Below, in pieces: positions 1 through 11,869 of a stretch of DNA of 64,000 nucleotides. The stretch is from Calamus simplicifolius (Eukaryota; Streptophyta; Magnoliopsida; Arecales; Arecaceae): NCBI GenBank assembly GCA_900491605.1, contig UESW01005013.1:178353-242352 (forward strand), in the 5' to 3' direction. Position numbers and translations under genes: made by a program. How positions within the stretch are numbered: the first letter of the stretch is position 1; each line of letters opens with the position of its first letter. A model generated the notes under the pieces. That model saw nothing but the letters and a program-made list of their open reading frames with translations. It was not told the DNA's origin and made no database searches.

Positions 1-1012
1 TTTATGCAGGTTTCTAGGTCAAGCTTTTCATCACTAAGGTCAATTGGATCATAAACAATATCCTGAACATAATTTGAGTTGCTCGTTTGATGTGTATTGG
101 TAAGATTAAAAATAATGAAATTCAAATAGCAAGAGAAGCAATTCAGGAATCCGAATCCACCATGCAAATGGGTTCTTCTTTTTTTTAATATTGCAATAGT
201 AATAATTTTTACAATTTTAAAATTAGAATAATTTATCTCTTGTCAGGCACGGACCGTATCAAGAGATCACGGTACGTCTGCTTAGAGTATAAACTATCTA
301 ATAATTATAAGGTTAAGGGTCTAATCTATCATACTACGATTTGTCTCTTTTAGGCACGTACTGTATCCTGAGATCACGGTACGTCGATAGAGGGTACAGG
401 TCGTGTATGCCAGATTAAAACCTCGATCAGAAAAATAACTCAAAAATATAATAAAGAAGAGCATAATTTTTATTGCATAAAAATAAGAACAAAAGGAAAG
501 ATAAAACTTGATTACATGCTTCATCATCATCCCAAGTTGAAGGAATCTAGTCACGCATTGCTGCTGCCAGCATCCCCTCCATAATTTTCCTCTCCTAAAT
601 ACAATAATCTAAATTAAAGAAGAATAAAAAGATCTTTGTAGAAACTCCTCCCCCCAACTACTGCCTGAGGTCCTCCTTTTATAGAGCTCGTCTAGAGTTT
701 TTGTCTAGTCAAAGTTGGAGTCGATCGGGCGCTCAAGATCGTTCAGATATTATGAGAAAATTTCTTAGCCATCCGTTCAACATCAGCTGCCTTATTTTAA
801 ACTAGAAATCATGTGAAATTATCTTTCTTCCTTTTTGAGCAAACCGAGTCCTTATTTGAGTGCCGTCTGTATCGTTGGACTCCAAAATTTGAGCTCTTTC
901 CATCTATAGGCTTCTTTTATGTAAATATCCATAAAAAGTATCAATTCTTAATAAATTTAAAGTAATTAATATTTATTTTAATAGTTAAATTGGGATAATA
1001 AATAGACTTATC
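1..1012. other. AT-rich stretch, possible LTR remnant
   Basis: No coding region is recognised. Two imperfect direct repeats lie at 244-278 and 351-385. Each holds a core GAGATCACGGTACGTC (AGATCACGGTACGTC is identical in both), preceded by a CTCTT..AGGCACG segment. The block ends in TTATCA immediately before LINE coding sequence begins, which would fit an LTR-type CA end at 1012. No matching start, PBS or second LTR is visible inside the window, so this remains a guess. Confidence 0.3.
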
Positions 1013-2136
1013 AACTATCTATGATGGCTAGGATTACCCTCATACGGACTATCCTCACCTCTCTTCCTCTTTATCTCCTGGCTAACTCCGCTGTCCCTTT
1101 GACGTGCTTGAGGAGGATAGAGAGGAGCTTCAGGGATTTCCTTTGGGCCTCCAGATAGGATGGGCATGGTGTCCATTTGCTTGATTGGGATACTGTTTGC
1201 TTGCCAATTTTTGATGGTGGCCTCGGCATTCAGTCGCTGACTGTGAGGAGGAAGGCTCTGATTACAAGGCATGCTTCACGGTTCCTTCTTGACTCACACT
1301 CTTTATGGAGCTCTTTTATGCGAGCCAGATATGGCAATTGGTAACCTACTACGGATTTTTAGTCTGCTCGGGGACATTCTTTCTTTTGGAAGGAGGTATG
1401 TCGTCATACTCCGACTATCTTGAATAATATATCTTGGATGATCAGTGATGGCTCATTGGTAGATGTTGTTCAAGATGCGTGGATTGCAGATATTCCTCTT
1501 TCTCGTTGGCCTACTTTTATCAGTAACAATGTCCCTAGCAGCTTGAGAATCAGTGATTTGATCTCTCAAGATCACTCCTTCTGGCACCTCCCCACGGTGT
1601 CTTGATTCTTTGGAAATGAGCTTGCTCGAAGGATCCTCTCCATTCCTCTCATTCCGGGACATACAGCTGATACCAAACTCTGGAAAAGATCCTGTCTCCC
1701 CAGTGCTCCTCCTAGGGATCTTATGAAAATTTATAGGCCAGAGGCTCAGCATAGGATGGACGTGGCATGGATTTGGCGGCTTCCTGCCCATCCTAGGATT
1801 CAGCTATTCATGTGAAAGTTTGCTTGGAACTACCTTCCAATCTGTTCCATGCTCTCTGGAAGGGGGCTATCTATCTAGCCTACGTGCCCTGTGTGCGGAT
1901 AGGAGGAGGAAACTACTGATCATGCTATCTTCACCTGCCCCAGAGCTAGACAGATTTGGAAAATTATTGGCAATCACATTGGACAGGATTGCACAGCTTC
2001 TCAGTGCGTGATTTTTTTGTGTGATATTCGAAGGGGCACCTAGCAGCAAGCCGCCATTTGGACTTACACAGCTTATCAGATCTGGATATCGCGGAACCTT
2101 TTTGTCTTTACTAATGATCATGTATCTCCGCACATG
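1013..2136 (+). pseudogene. LINE (non-LTR retrotransposon) RT C-terminus and zf-RVT domain, broken
   Basis: Read on the plus strand with several stops and frame changes. The segment begins in the late part of a plant LINE reverse transcriptase (residues like ARITLIRTILTSLPLYLL near 1027), followed by FRDFLW. It continues through the typical DGSLVDVVQDAWI segment (about 1447-1490) into a zf-RVT-like region with a TCPVCG motif near 1890 and a DHAIFTCP motif near 1920. The catalytic part of RT and everything upstream are missing, either by 5' truncation or by loss at 1012. The same element resumes at about 4960, so the two halves are one copy split by an insertion. It is dead: stop codons lie inside the conserved parts. 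Confidence 0.8.
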
Positions 2137-4959
2137 TGTAACATCCTGAAAACCTTGTAATCTATGGCATTTTCAGTTAAAATGAAAGTCAGAAAGTTTT
2201 CTTGAAATATGGGTGTGTTGGCCTTTTGATAAATGTAAAAGAAGAAATTTTGGAGTAAATAAGTATATTTCTAAATGTTAATGAGTCTGATTTGAGAAAT
2301 TGAGAGACTTAAGTTTTAATGGGTGTAAATCACAAGAAAAATCAAGTTTAGTTTGAGTTTTATCCTAAAATGATGTTTTTAGTGGTTGGAGTCGACCCTA
2401 ATCAGAGTGGAGTCGACTCCGGCATGGTTTTAAACTTTCGGCACGCTTAGGAGTCGACCCCTACAGAGCTGGAGTCGACCCCTACTTTTTAGGAGTCAAC
2501 CCCTACCTTTCTGGAGTCGACCCCTACTTCTGCTGGAGCCGACTCCCAATCTGTTCGAGCCGACTCCAAGACGGCAGGTTTTTCTGAGTTAAATCTTGAG
2601 AAATTCATATTTAATCCATTTCAAGTCCGATTGAGATGCCGTTTGAACCGTTGGATTTCTAAAATCGAGTTATTCAAGATGGTAAAGTATTTTCTTAGAA
2701 ATGTTACATAAAAGTATTGATTTAAGTGAAAAATGATGATCTGGGCTATAAATCGATTAAAAAAATGCTATATCAGGGGAAAATGGGAAAAGGCTCTGAT
2801 GTCAATTGTTAATTGTGTTAAGGGCAACTTGGGAAAGAAAATTTAAGGGCAAAATATCATGGTTATAAGTGAGCCACGTGTTTTCCAAAAAGCATGCGTT
2901 AAGAGAGTTTGAGGGCAAAAGGAAGATTTGGCATGCCTTAACCCTTAAGTTTCCAATGACTTGGTCCCCAAGTCATTAGAGAAAAAGGGAAACGTGGGTT
3001 CAGCTAGAGAAAAGAAAGAAAGAAAGAAAGAAGAGGAGAAAAGAGAGGAAAAGGAAGAAGAAGAAGAAGAAAAAGGAGAAAAGAAAGGGAAATGGAAGCT
3101 TGGGGGTTTGTGCTCGACTCCAGGTAAGCTATAGCTTCCCTAGATCTTGTATGACTTTAGATTTTCTAGATTTAGTGTATTTTGAGGTAATAGTAGAAGT
3201 AATCTTGAGTAGAGATAGGATGGAAGAAAATAATGAGATATTAGAGGATAGATCATGTATGCATGCATGGTTCGTGGGAAAACCTCGTGTGGAGGTAATC
3301 CTAATAGCTATTGTATCTATATGTTGACGTAGGTCAAGAGGGTTATTCCAGGGAGCCAAAATACCAGAGTTGAGTACCAGTTGTACCAATCGAGGAGTAA
3401 CCTACTAAGGTGAGTGGATTTCTCATCTAGCAATGAGAGGTTAATTTGAGCTAGTATAATGAGATTAATACCTAGTTATGGTATGTTATGTTTAGCAGAG
3501 TATATATTATGTATGTTTTAAATATGAGAAATGAGAACTTAGTATATAATCTGATAAATGAGTTTTGAGCATAAACACATAAGCATGAGTTTCGATGAGG
3601 GAATTTTTAATGTATACATAGCATATTTGCATGATAAAGCTTTACAAATGATGTATGAGTCATACTGAGCATCAGGCAGCTAGGGGGCTGATCACCCTTT
3701 AGACTGTACTGTAGCATGAGCATTGCACACTACTATCGAGCCGGCACCTCCTTGCGAACAGATCGTACGATGAACCCCAGAATCAGGGGTGAGTGCATGC
3801 CTAACCAGGCCAGTGGGGCTGGTTGTGAGCAGCCCGTGGGGGCATGAATCATAGCTCAGTGGAGCTGATTACTATATATAGCCCGTGGGGGCAGAGAGAA
3901 AACCCGAGGTTCCAGGGTTAAGGAACAAAGCACTTTGCCGGGTGAACCGCACGGGTAAGGGGTGCTATTTGTGCGGGGATCCTGTTGCTAGTCACGCACC
4001 CGATGAGAGTACACCTACAGAAGGGCGACTGTAGGGTGGTACCTCAGAGGCATTACACACACAACCCAGCATCATGAGATCTAAAAGCATATGTTGTGAT
4101 ATAAAAAGGGCCAATGGGCCAAATAGTTATCCCGAGAGGGAGAGCTTACTTGAGATGATCCTGATGGGAGTCTGGGTTGTAGATAAAGAATGCATATCTT
4201 CATATTGCAATGCATGGAGTTTTATTTTAATGAGTTATCTTTCAGTAAAGAGTTATTATAGAGTATTCCAGTACTGATATGTTATTTGAAGAATAAGCTA
4301 CATTTTATTTTATCTGATATCATGTTAAAAATGTACTTTGAGTTGTACAAGTTAAATAGTTTCAGCATACGATTGAAATTAAGAGGTTATGGTTCTCTAT
4401 TTCTCCATAGTTAGATGGTTATCCAGTCATTGGGACTTAGGTCTCATCCCTCTATGATTTAAATGTTCTTTCAGATCAGTGAGTATTTCTGCCAGGATCA
4501 CAAGATAAACAGGACAGGACCCTTAGCTGGTGAAGCTTGCTTGGATGCAAGAGTGTATAAATGCTAGCCTTGTATATTGAGAGAGTGTGGTTTGATATTT
4601 GTATTTTGTATATGTGTATGTGTACAGTGGGATGTAATGATGTTTTAGACCTTTTTGGATATGAATACGAGACTTATGTTTTGGAGAAAATTATGAGCAT
4701 GATGTGTGCACTTAGGATTTTAATGTCGATTGTGAATGTGATCTTGTAAACTGCCTGAGGAATGTCATGAAAAATATTATCTGAGCAGGTTGATGCTTAG
4801 TGTTGATTGGGTGATTTGTGTATATAATTGAGATGAAAGTGAAAAGTTGTTAACAGGATGTGTTTTCGTGTGTCTGCCACTTATGATAATTAGTTGGGGT
4901 TCTCTAGCTCTTTATGGAGCGCTACATAAAGACTAGTAAAACTCTATCCGATTACCACA
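2137..4959. mobile_element. Candidate solo LTR (about 2.8 kb) inserted in the LINE
   Basis: This block interrupts the LINE reading between zf-RVT and RNase H. It opens with TGTAACATCCTGAAAACC and closes near TACCACA, which fits LTR-type TG..CA ends. It has no recognisable protein, long non-coding stretches, a purine-rich tract with AAG/AAAG simple repeats at 3003-3090, and paired short repeats containing AGCCCGTGGGGGCA near 3830 and 3881. At 2389-2570 it carries about eight copies of a GAGTCGAC(C/T)C or GAGCCGACTC motif. No clean target site duplication was found, so borders are uncertain by several bases. It could instead be a non-autonomous element lacking coding sequence. Confidence 0.5.
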
Positions 4960-5661
4960 AGTGTGCAGGTGTGCTGTCGGTGGCTCCAGAGAGGAGGGGG
5001 AGCTGACAACATGACTGCTAGAAAAGCGATCTCCTTATCTATGGAATACACTCACTATCGTTCTGCTTCGGATTTTGACAGTCCTGGCCACTGGGGTTCC
5101 TCTGCTGCTTCGACAGCGAACCGACATATGGTTTTTATCTCTTGGGAGCTTCCACCCCAGGGTTTGTTAAAATCAACTTTGACGGTAGTGTTCGGGGCAA
5201 ACTTGTTGGCTCAGCTTTTATAATTCGTAGATTTGACGCTACTGGTGGCCTTGGCCTTATGGATTGTTCAGTCCCGTTGGCCGAGCTATACACAGCCTGG
5301 GCTGGTATCTCCTACGCCACTCGGATCCTTCGTGCTCACAGTCTCTTCATTGAGGGGGATTCTCTTACTGTTATACGGTGGCTTCGACAGGATAATGGTG
5401 ATCCGGTTCTACTTAACCCTATACTACATGACATCCGGGTCACCCTTCAGGAAGCTCACAGAGTTCACATTAGTCATGTCTATCGAGAAGCTAACTCTGC
5501 GGCGACTGGATTGCGCCCTCGATGGCTTACCGTTCTGGGATTGGGATTTGGAAGCAGGGTGACCCCTGCCCTTTTATTCTTAAACAGATTTTATTTTCTG
5601 ACTTATCTGGGCTAACTCACACTAGACTTGGGTGATCACCCGCTCGTACCCAAAAAAAAAA
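4960..5661 (+). pseudogene. LINE 3' end: RNase H domain and poly(A) tail
   Basis: The frame at 5142-5500 encodes an RNase H-like domain of the RVT_3 type. It has VKINFDGSV near the start, an AELYTAW helix, a FIEGDSLTVIRWL strand and a HVYREANSAA end, which are the usual acidic and closing motifs of the RNase H domain at the C-terminus of plant LINE ORF2. The segment finishes in a run of A at 5651-5661, the expected poly(A) tail of a plus-strand LINE. Upstream residues 4960-5140 are a poorly conserved linker. It is the continuation of 1013-2136 and is non-functional because the RT core is missing. Confidence 0.8.
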
Positions 5662-6058
5662 AGCCTCATATCTAATGCTATATTTTTTATCTTAAATCAT
5701 GATTTTTTTTATCAACAAATTAAATCAAAAGTATTAAAAGAATTAAAAGCAAAAAAACATTATTTAAAGAATGTTTCTTTATGAAAATTATATTAAAGAA
5801 CATCAAATATGTGGCTTATCATTTTTTTGTCTTATTAAATTCAGTTATAATTATTGCATTTGCTTAAGGAATTGACTATGCTACTGCTGGAATCACATTC
5901 TGATCTTCTGACGAATAAATTGAAATAAGCTCCACTAAATCGAAAGGTTATTCATAATAAATATTCTCAGGTCAATAGAGTTATGTAAAACTATTAGTCT
6001 TCGATATAAAGCTAGAGAAGGATTGAATCTATGACCTAGCAGCATGCTCATCTTGATC
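5662..6058. other. AT-rich sequence, nothing recognised
   Basis: This is low-complexity AT-rich sequence just 3' of the LINE poly(A). It may be the LINE insertion flank. I see no coding signal and no repeat shared with the rest of the window up to position 6058, where the inverted-repeat arm starts. Confidence 0.4.
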
Positions 6059-7647
6059 AAAAGAAGGATATCTACGAAGAGCAAAGTATAGTAATTGAAA
6101 TAGCAAATCTGAAGGGGAAAAAAAAAAGTTACCATAAATTGATGAGAGTTTTTAGCAATTTTCAGAACTAAATAGAAAGTTATGGTAGCTTCTAAACTAT
6201 TACCAATGACAGTTACAATCAACATATTATAAATATAAAAAAATAATATTTTAAATATCCCAAATCAAAAATCAATTTAGCCACTTTAGAAAATCTCTTT
6301 ATACCATAGAAGTAGCTTATACTCATTTTGTAATTTAACTATGTATATCTTGCTCCTATGTCAAGCAAAAATGAGAATTGAATAAGTCTAGCCTTTTGAT
6401 TATATTCAATTATTTTGTAAGAATTCATTTTTGATACAACCATCTATTCTTGCCTTTAAAGAGTCCAGATAAAAAATTAATCCAAAAACTTTAGATCATC
6501 TCCTTGAACAATAGAGTAGAAATTGCTTGTAATATAGTCTGTTACTTATCTATTTGTATTTTGCTCCTATATCAATTAGGTGTAAAAATCGAGTCAATCC
6601 AATTATCTAATTATATTTATATTATTTTGTAAATAATAATTTTTTTATACCCTCTTCTATTTTGCCCTAAACATAGAGGAATATAACCATAATACTAATA
6701 GTAATAATCCTACCAAATAACGCCATGAATTCCAGATTCATCCGTCTCAACTTAATATATAAAATTTTTATTTACAAGATAAAATTATTTTTTAAAAAAA
6801 TTATATTTTGCAACTAAATATAGCTTAGCTGTGAAGGATGGTGAGTGCCTTCCGACGGAGCGAGGGAAGTTCTCAGTGCTCTGCGATGAGTTGAGATACG
6901 GATGGAAGGCGTTACGCCACCGGCCCCTTCGCCGAAAAATGTGGCTGAAAGCGGGTCCCCGTCATGCACATGACATGAGACCTTCGCTTTTTGTTTTTTT
7001 TTTGTTCTTTTGAGCAATCGAAAGAAAAATCCAATTACGTATGAGAATGATTTATTACATAAATATAAGCGTTCCAAACTTTGTGCGATCTTTATTGCCC
7101 CCAGCTGTCGACCGTCGCTCAATTCGAAACGCTCCGCCGCGTTGTCAACGTGTGTGTTGCGCGCTTCGCAAATCATCTTATCGTCGCCTCAGCGCGAATG
7201 TCGCCCTCCCCTGTAGCCAGCCGAATCCAATCCCGCGTTGGAAGAGGTAATTACGGTAGGCCGTCATTTGGGCCGGGCTTTACACCAAATATATTTCCTC
7301 TTCTATATATTTCCTTTTACTTAATATATTTCCTTTTGCTTTCGGATCGACCTCCATCACCGGAAGATTTGATCAAATTCTTGATGCCTTTGTCGAATTA
7401 ATCTCATAACCGCAAAATAAACCTTCCTCCATGCGTCTCGTGCTGATTATATGAAGGGAACCGATCCTTCCTTTTGGTAGACCGGCTACATTCTAATCTC
7501 TCTTTCTCATTCTCGGCAAGGAAGTCCTTCTATCTTCTAGTCTTTCTTTCTTTCTCCTCTTTTTCTTGATGATATAGACTTCGCCGCACTCTTCTTCACC
7601 TTGGGGCGCTGCACCACATTGCCACGCAAAAGATGGCGCACGGTCAT
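6059..7647 (+). repeat. Left arm of a widely spaced inverted repeat: upstream region of an ATPase copy
   Basis: Reverse-complement comparison by eye matches 6059-7065 with 55815-56776, and 7229-7647 with 55392-55790. Anchors include AAGAAGGATATCTACGAAGA (6061) against TCTTCGTAGATATCCTTCTT (56752-56771), and GGGCCGGGCTTT (7271) against its complement near 55750. The arms lie about 48 kb apart. The left arm has an extra GC-rich piece at about 7066-7228 that the right arm lacks. Sequence 7229-7570 also matches 56790-57040 in direct orientation. In all three places it precedes ATPase exon 1, so it is the 5' upstream region of the gene family. Small ORFs here are not genes. Confidence 0.75.
7574..7647 (+). 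pseudogene. ACA: ATPase copy A1, first part of exon 1 (start codon lost)
   Basis: This encodes DFAALFFT..RCTTLPRKRWRTV, matching the N-terminus of the copies at 55470 and 35479. The initiator is ATA instead of ATG. After 25 codons the frame is cut by the LTR of the Tat element at 7648. The last host bases, GTCAT (7643-7647), recur at 30213-30217 on the far side of that element, followed by the rest of the same exon. The KRWRT segment corresponds to the start of the calmodulin-binding autoinhibitory region of plant ACA pumps. Confidence 0.75.
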
Positions 7648-8643
7648 TGTTGATGGTCACTTTGAACTGATGGCTTTGAGTGCCAGTTGCCATGATCCTT
7701 CGTCTTCGAGGTCTTGCAAGAAATTCCGTAAATGGGGATTCCAGTTGGGGACCCTCCGATGCTCAAGTTAGTCACTAGGAAAACAATCATGGTCCCCTAT
7801 TTTTAGGAGAAGAAGCCCTATGTGTTGAAGAAGAAGTGATTTGTTTTTCTGCCAAGAAGGCTTACCTTATGTTTGCTCTTGCCTTCTTTTTATCGGCATT
7901 TCCTAGTGCTTTTTCCCCGAATGCCATGGCAACATTCTTACGGATAGAATGTCAGAGCTGGTCGGATTGTATCCATATCCATTGTTTCGACATCATCAGT
8001 GTTTTTTGCCAGAAATGATCGCCCTTTAGCGCTCATTTATCTAGAGTCATTATAGTCTGCTAATGACTTTTTGGGCCTTAATGGCTTTTCTGACTAGAAG
8101 TGATCGGTACTTTATGGCAGGTAATCGCCTTTTGATGCTTATTTAGCCAGAATCATTAAACGTTGCTAATGACTTTTTGGGCATTAGTGGCTTTCCTGAC
8201 TAGAAGTGATCGATACTTTATGGCAGATAACCACCTTTTGATGCTTATTTATTCAGAGTCATTAAACATTGCTAATGGCTTTTTGGGTCTTAGTGGCTTT
8301 TCTGACTAGAAGTGATTAATACTTTATGGCAGGTAACCGCCTTTTGATATTATTTAGCTAGAGTCATTAAACGTTGCTAATGACTTTTTGGACTGAGATC
8401 ATCTGAAAAGGATAAATCCTCTGAAAAGGATGTTCAAAATGACGTCCTCTATCTTGTCAAGCCTATAAATACCTTGGGGCCGCCTAAGACTGGCCCTGGG
8501 GCCACCTAGGGGCCGATCACCCTGGGGGCTAATCACCTTGGGGCCGCCTAGGCCGATCACTGTGGGGCCGCCTAGGACTAGCCCTGGGGCCGCCTAGGGG
8601 CCAACCGTCGTATTTATCACGTAGCTTTTTATCAGCCAAATCA
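7648..8643 (-). repeat. 3' LTR of the Tat element (L1)
   Basis: It begins TGTTGATGG and ends AGCCAAATCA in plus-strand reading. It is homologous to 29287-30212 and 33270-34302, sharing for example GGGGACCCTCCGATGCTC near 7746. It holds four degenerate direct repeats built around CATTAAACGTTGCTAATGACTTTTTGG (8000-8400) and a block of GGGGCCGCCTAGG units at 8470-8600. Divergence from 29287-30212 is several percent with many indels, so the insertion is old. TATAAATA lies on the plus strand at 8464-8471, which is the antisense direction for this element. Confidence 0.85.
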
Positions 8644-9109
8644 TATGCCACCCCGCTCCTGAGCCATGGTGTTCACGTGCTCAGCATTTGCCAAGTGAAA
8701 GGAGCACGAAAAATTTTCATACAATTAAGTTTAATACAGCCCGTTTATGATGGGCGTGTGTTTCTAAGAAGATGAAAAGCCCTCTTATCACTTAAACGGG
8801 GGCGTCTCGTGATTGATGGAAAAAGGCTTTATGTACTTAAACTGCACTAACGGCTCTTTTTGCTAGGGGAAACGTGTTCCTCCTATAGGTTAGTGACACC
8901 TGGGCCATGACTCGGCGTTTACCGCCTTATTCTTCATGATGGGCAGGGTTTCCCAGTTTTGAAATGCTAATTTTTTTTCGCTTATCTCCTTTGTCTTCCA
9001 TTGTTTCTATTCTCCTCTTGCCTCCTGCTCCTCTCTACACTGAGTTCCTTTTTGATCCCGTCCTGTTTTGAGGTTAGTTTTTTGGTTTCCTTTGTGTTTT
9101 TTCTTGTTG
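8644..9109. other. Tat 3' region between LTR and antisense gene
   Basis: This holds the polypurine tract of the element on the minus strand next to the LTR (AGGAGCGGGGTGGCATA, complement of 8644-8660). The rest is non-coding leader of the antisense gene, including a pyrimidine-rich stretch at 8990-9060. No other feature was seen. Confidence 0.5.
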
Positions 9110-11585
9110 ATGGATCCTCAGGCCGATAGGAAGGGCAAGAAGCCTCTAGTTAAGCCATCAAGGGAGGAAATTCTCGAGGTGCGTCGTCGTGCTCCCGGTG
9201 AAATTTCCATCCCCAGTCGTTCTAAGACAGCCGGTCAGCCCCCCAATAGGGTCCCCTCGGGTGAGGTCCCCTTGAGTGAGGTTCCTCCGGGCGAGGCTCC
9301 TTTGGGTGAGGTTCCCTCGAGTGAGGTTCCTCCTCCCGTAGATAGGTCTGTCTCTCCATTCCTAGGGTTTCATCCCCCCGTTACATTCAACATCTCCTTC
9401 TAGACCCATTTCCGCGAGCCCAAGGGGAATAAGTTCTATCCTGAAAGACCGTGACATATGGAGAATCAGGGTTCAATATGGAGTTCCTGACAGCGTTTGC
9501 TTGTCTGCTCCTTAGTTTGGCGACAAAGTAACTTGCAGTCGAGGGGGGGGGGTCGCCCTGTATGAGGACTTCCTCAAGGGTGGACTCTGCCTCCTTCTTC
9601 ATCCTTTCTTTTTAAATCTTTTAAATAGATATAACTTAATTCCTGCCCAATTAACCCCAAATTCCATTCGTATTATATATGCGTTCTTAGTACTCTACCA
9701 TTTTCATGGCGCCCCTGCTCGAGTGTCTCTATTTCGAGCTTTGTACAAACTTAGGAATGCCTTTGGGAGTGGCTGGTGGAGTTTTGTCTCCCGTCCTAAG
9801 AGGGTACTTAAGTTAGACTTACCCTCAAAGATAAAAGGGTGAAAGTCGCGCTTTTTATATGTCCATGGTGAGAAGATGAAGACATCTTGGAATAGTCCGA
9901 CACTAGCCCCAATAGAAACTCCAGTATAGAGGAAAGGGACCAAGAGCTTTTCCAGGCCCTTCTAACCTCTGTCGTCCCTTCTGTGCAGAGCTGCTATCGG
10001 AGGGGAACCTTCGTGAAGCTTTAGCGGCACCAGTGGCGCCCTCACCGAGCCTCAGTGAGCGCTACTGTTTTTAACCGTCAACCAAATTTTCCTTTCTTGC
10101 TTTTATTCTTTGTTTGTTCATTACACATGTGTTTGTATGTGAGCCTTTCGTTGACTTATGACCTCTTGTCCTGTTCGTGTTTGTTTTATTGCCTCTGTTT
10201 TCTGACTTTGTGCTTCTTTGATGCAGAAATGAGGTTCTCTACAAAGTCTTTGTCAGAGGCCCTAAAGAAGAGGAAAGGGTCCAGTAAGGATAGGGCCCTA
10301 GAAGTCTAGACGGGTAGCAGGGGATGATCCGCTACCGGGCGGAGTGGCTCCGCCCTCCTCCCCTGAGGTTACATTAGCAGGGGGCCTGAGAAAAGGAGAT
10401 CCCCGTATTGAGGCGCTGGTAACAGAGGTCCCTTCATCCGAGGCTCAAGAGGAGCCAATGAGAGAGAGCTCCCCACCTTCCCCCAAAGTCGAAGGCGAAG
10501 CCGTGCCAGAGGAAAGGATGGCGACACCTTCGGCTCGGGAGGCCGATGATGATCGGCTTTCGAAAGTTCATTCGCCTCAGGAGGGGGTAGAGATGCCTCC
10601 TAATGAGGATGCTCCCAGTCGGCCGCCTGGGATCAATGCAATGCGCCATGGGCATCTAGTTGAACGCCTACTCAGTCGCCCCACCCTACCCAACCTCCAG
10701 GCCGAACTCCGACGCCAACCATTGGAGAAGTCCTTCGATACCTTCTTCACTGCTATTCTTTAGGTGATTCTGTGAGATCTTTAGCTTTTCTATTCTACTC
10801 TCTTCTTGTTCTCCCCTTTTCTTTCTTATTACAATCGATTTCCTACTTTGCAGGCGTCTAACAATGCGTTTGTCTTTCGAGATGCTTGTATTGAGGGAAA
10901 TCAGAAACAGAGTTCGCCCGAATTGGATGCCCTCAAGGCTCAAGTGAGTGGGCTAACTCAAGAGTTGTCCGAAGCCAAGGCTCGGGGGCTAGCAGTATCC
11001 AACACCCTGAGAACCGCTAAGGAGGAAAATCGGACCTTGAAGGCTTGGATTGAAGAGGCTGAGGCCAAACTAGCCGAAACTATGTCGACGCTAAGGCTTG
11101 CTGAGGAGAAATTGGGGACTGCCCTTCTCAGGGTGACCCAAGCCGAGGAGAGGACTGCGGCTGCATAAGATAGAGCTGAACTGCTCAATCTGGAGGCTCG
11201 AGCTGCAGAAGAAAGACTGGCTACCACCAAGGAGCGGCTGATCTTTGTAGAGGGGAAGCTGGCTTCTGCTGAGGATGAAATGAGAGAGACCTTAACCAAA
11301 TTACTCTCCATCGAAGTTTGGGCCAATGAGAGGATAATGGCTTCTTAGACTGAGGCTATTCTCCAAGTTAGTGCCGCCGATCAGAGAGCTCAGCAAGCCG
11401 TGGAGTTCTACAAGGACTCCGCCGAATTTGCGACAGAATGCCGTGAGGCAGCCATGGATGCTTTTGCCAAGGGCTTCAAGAAGTGTAAGAAGAAAATTTT
11501 ACAATCCCACAAATTGGATAACCTCGACAGCATTCAGCCCGTAGATGACGACTCATAGGACGAATCAGAGTCCTCAGGGTCTTGA
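9110..11585 (+). pseudogene. Antisense additional gene of the Tat element (Transposase_28-like plus coiled coil)
   Basis: This is the only coding strand opposite to gag-pol in the element. It starts MDPQADRKGKK at 9110, followed by a Pro/Glu repeat (SGEVPLSEVPPGEAPLGEV) at 9256-9330. A region at 9720-9900 reads LFRALYKLRNAF..GWWSFVSR..LPSKIKG, the signature I know from the Pfam family 'putative gypsy type transposon' (Transposase_28). A further Pro/Glu-rich stretch (10344-10763) leads to a long heptad-rich, Ala/Glu/Leu coiled coil (10852-11520) that ends in an acidic tail and a stop at 11583. Introns are probable: pyrimidine tracts followed by AG occur at about 10190-10226 and 10800-10854. 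In-frame stops and frame changes (for example at about 11166 and 11346) suggest decay. The function of these antisense proteins is not known. Confidence 0.65.
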
Positions 11586-11869
11586 CTTTGGGTCTCTCTT
11601 TTTTCTGTTTTCGTAATATAGTTAAGATTGGCTTTTTGTATGACAATTATGTTGATAACAAAAATTCCATTTTCGGGTGGTTTTATGTGCTGCTTCTATG
11701 TTCGAATTAATCTTATCAGTCTCCAATTATTTCAATGCTCAGTAGTCTAGCCTTATCCTCTTGACTATGCTCGGTGATTTACTAGCAACATTTGTTTGAG
11801 AATTATGCGAGAGACCCTTCGTATAATCTTAAAAAGCTCTTTTTTGGATCACTTATGATCAGCCCAGGG
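11586..11869. other. Non-coding spacer 3' of the antisense gene
   Basis: This is AT-rich sequence following the stop at 11583-11585. It probably holds the 3' end of the antisense transcript. No coding or repeat structure was recognised. Confidence 0.4.

Noticed and set aside
7010..7401. Overlapping plus-strand frames upstream of ATPase copy A1
   Set aside because: They overlap in all frames, are not preserved in the homologous upstream regions at 55790 and 56790, and lie in a promoter-like region.
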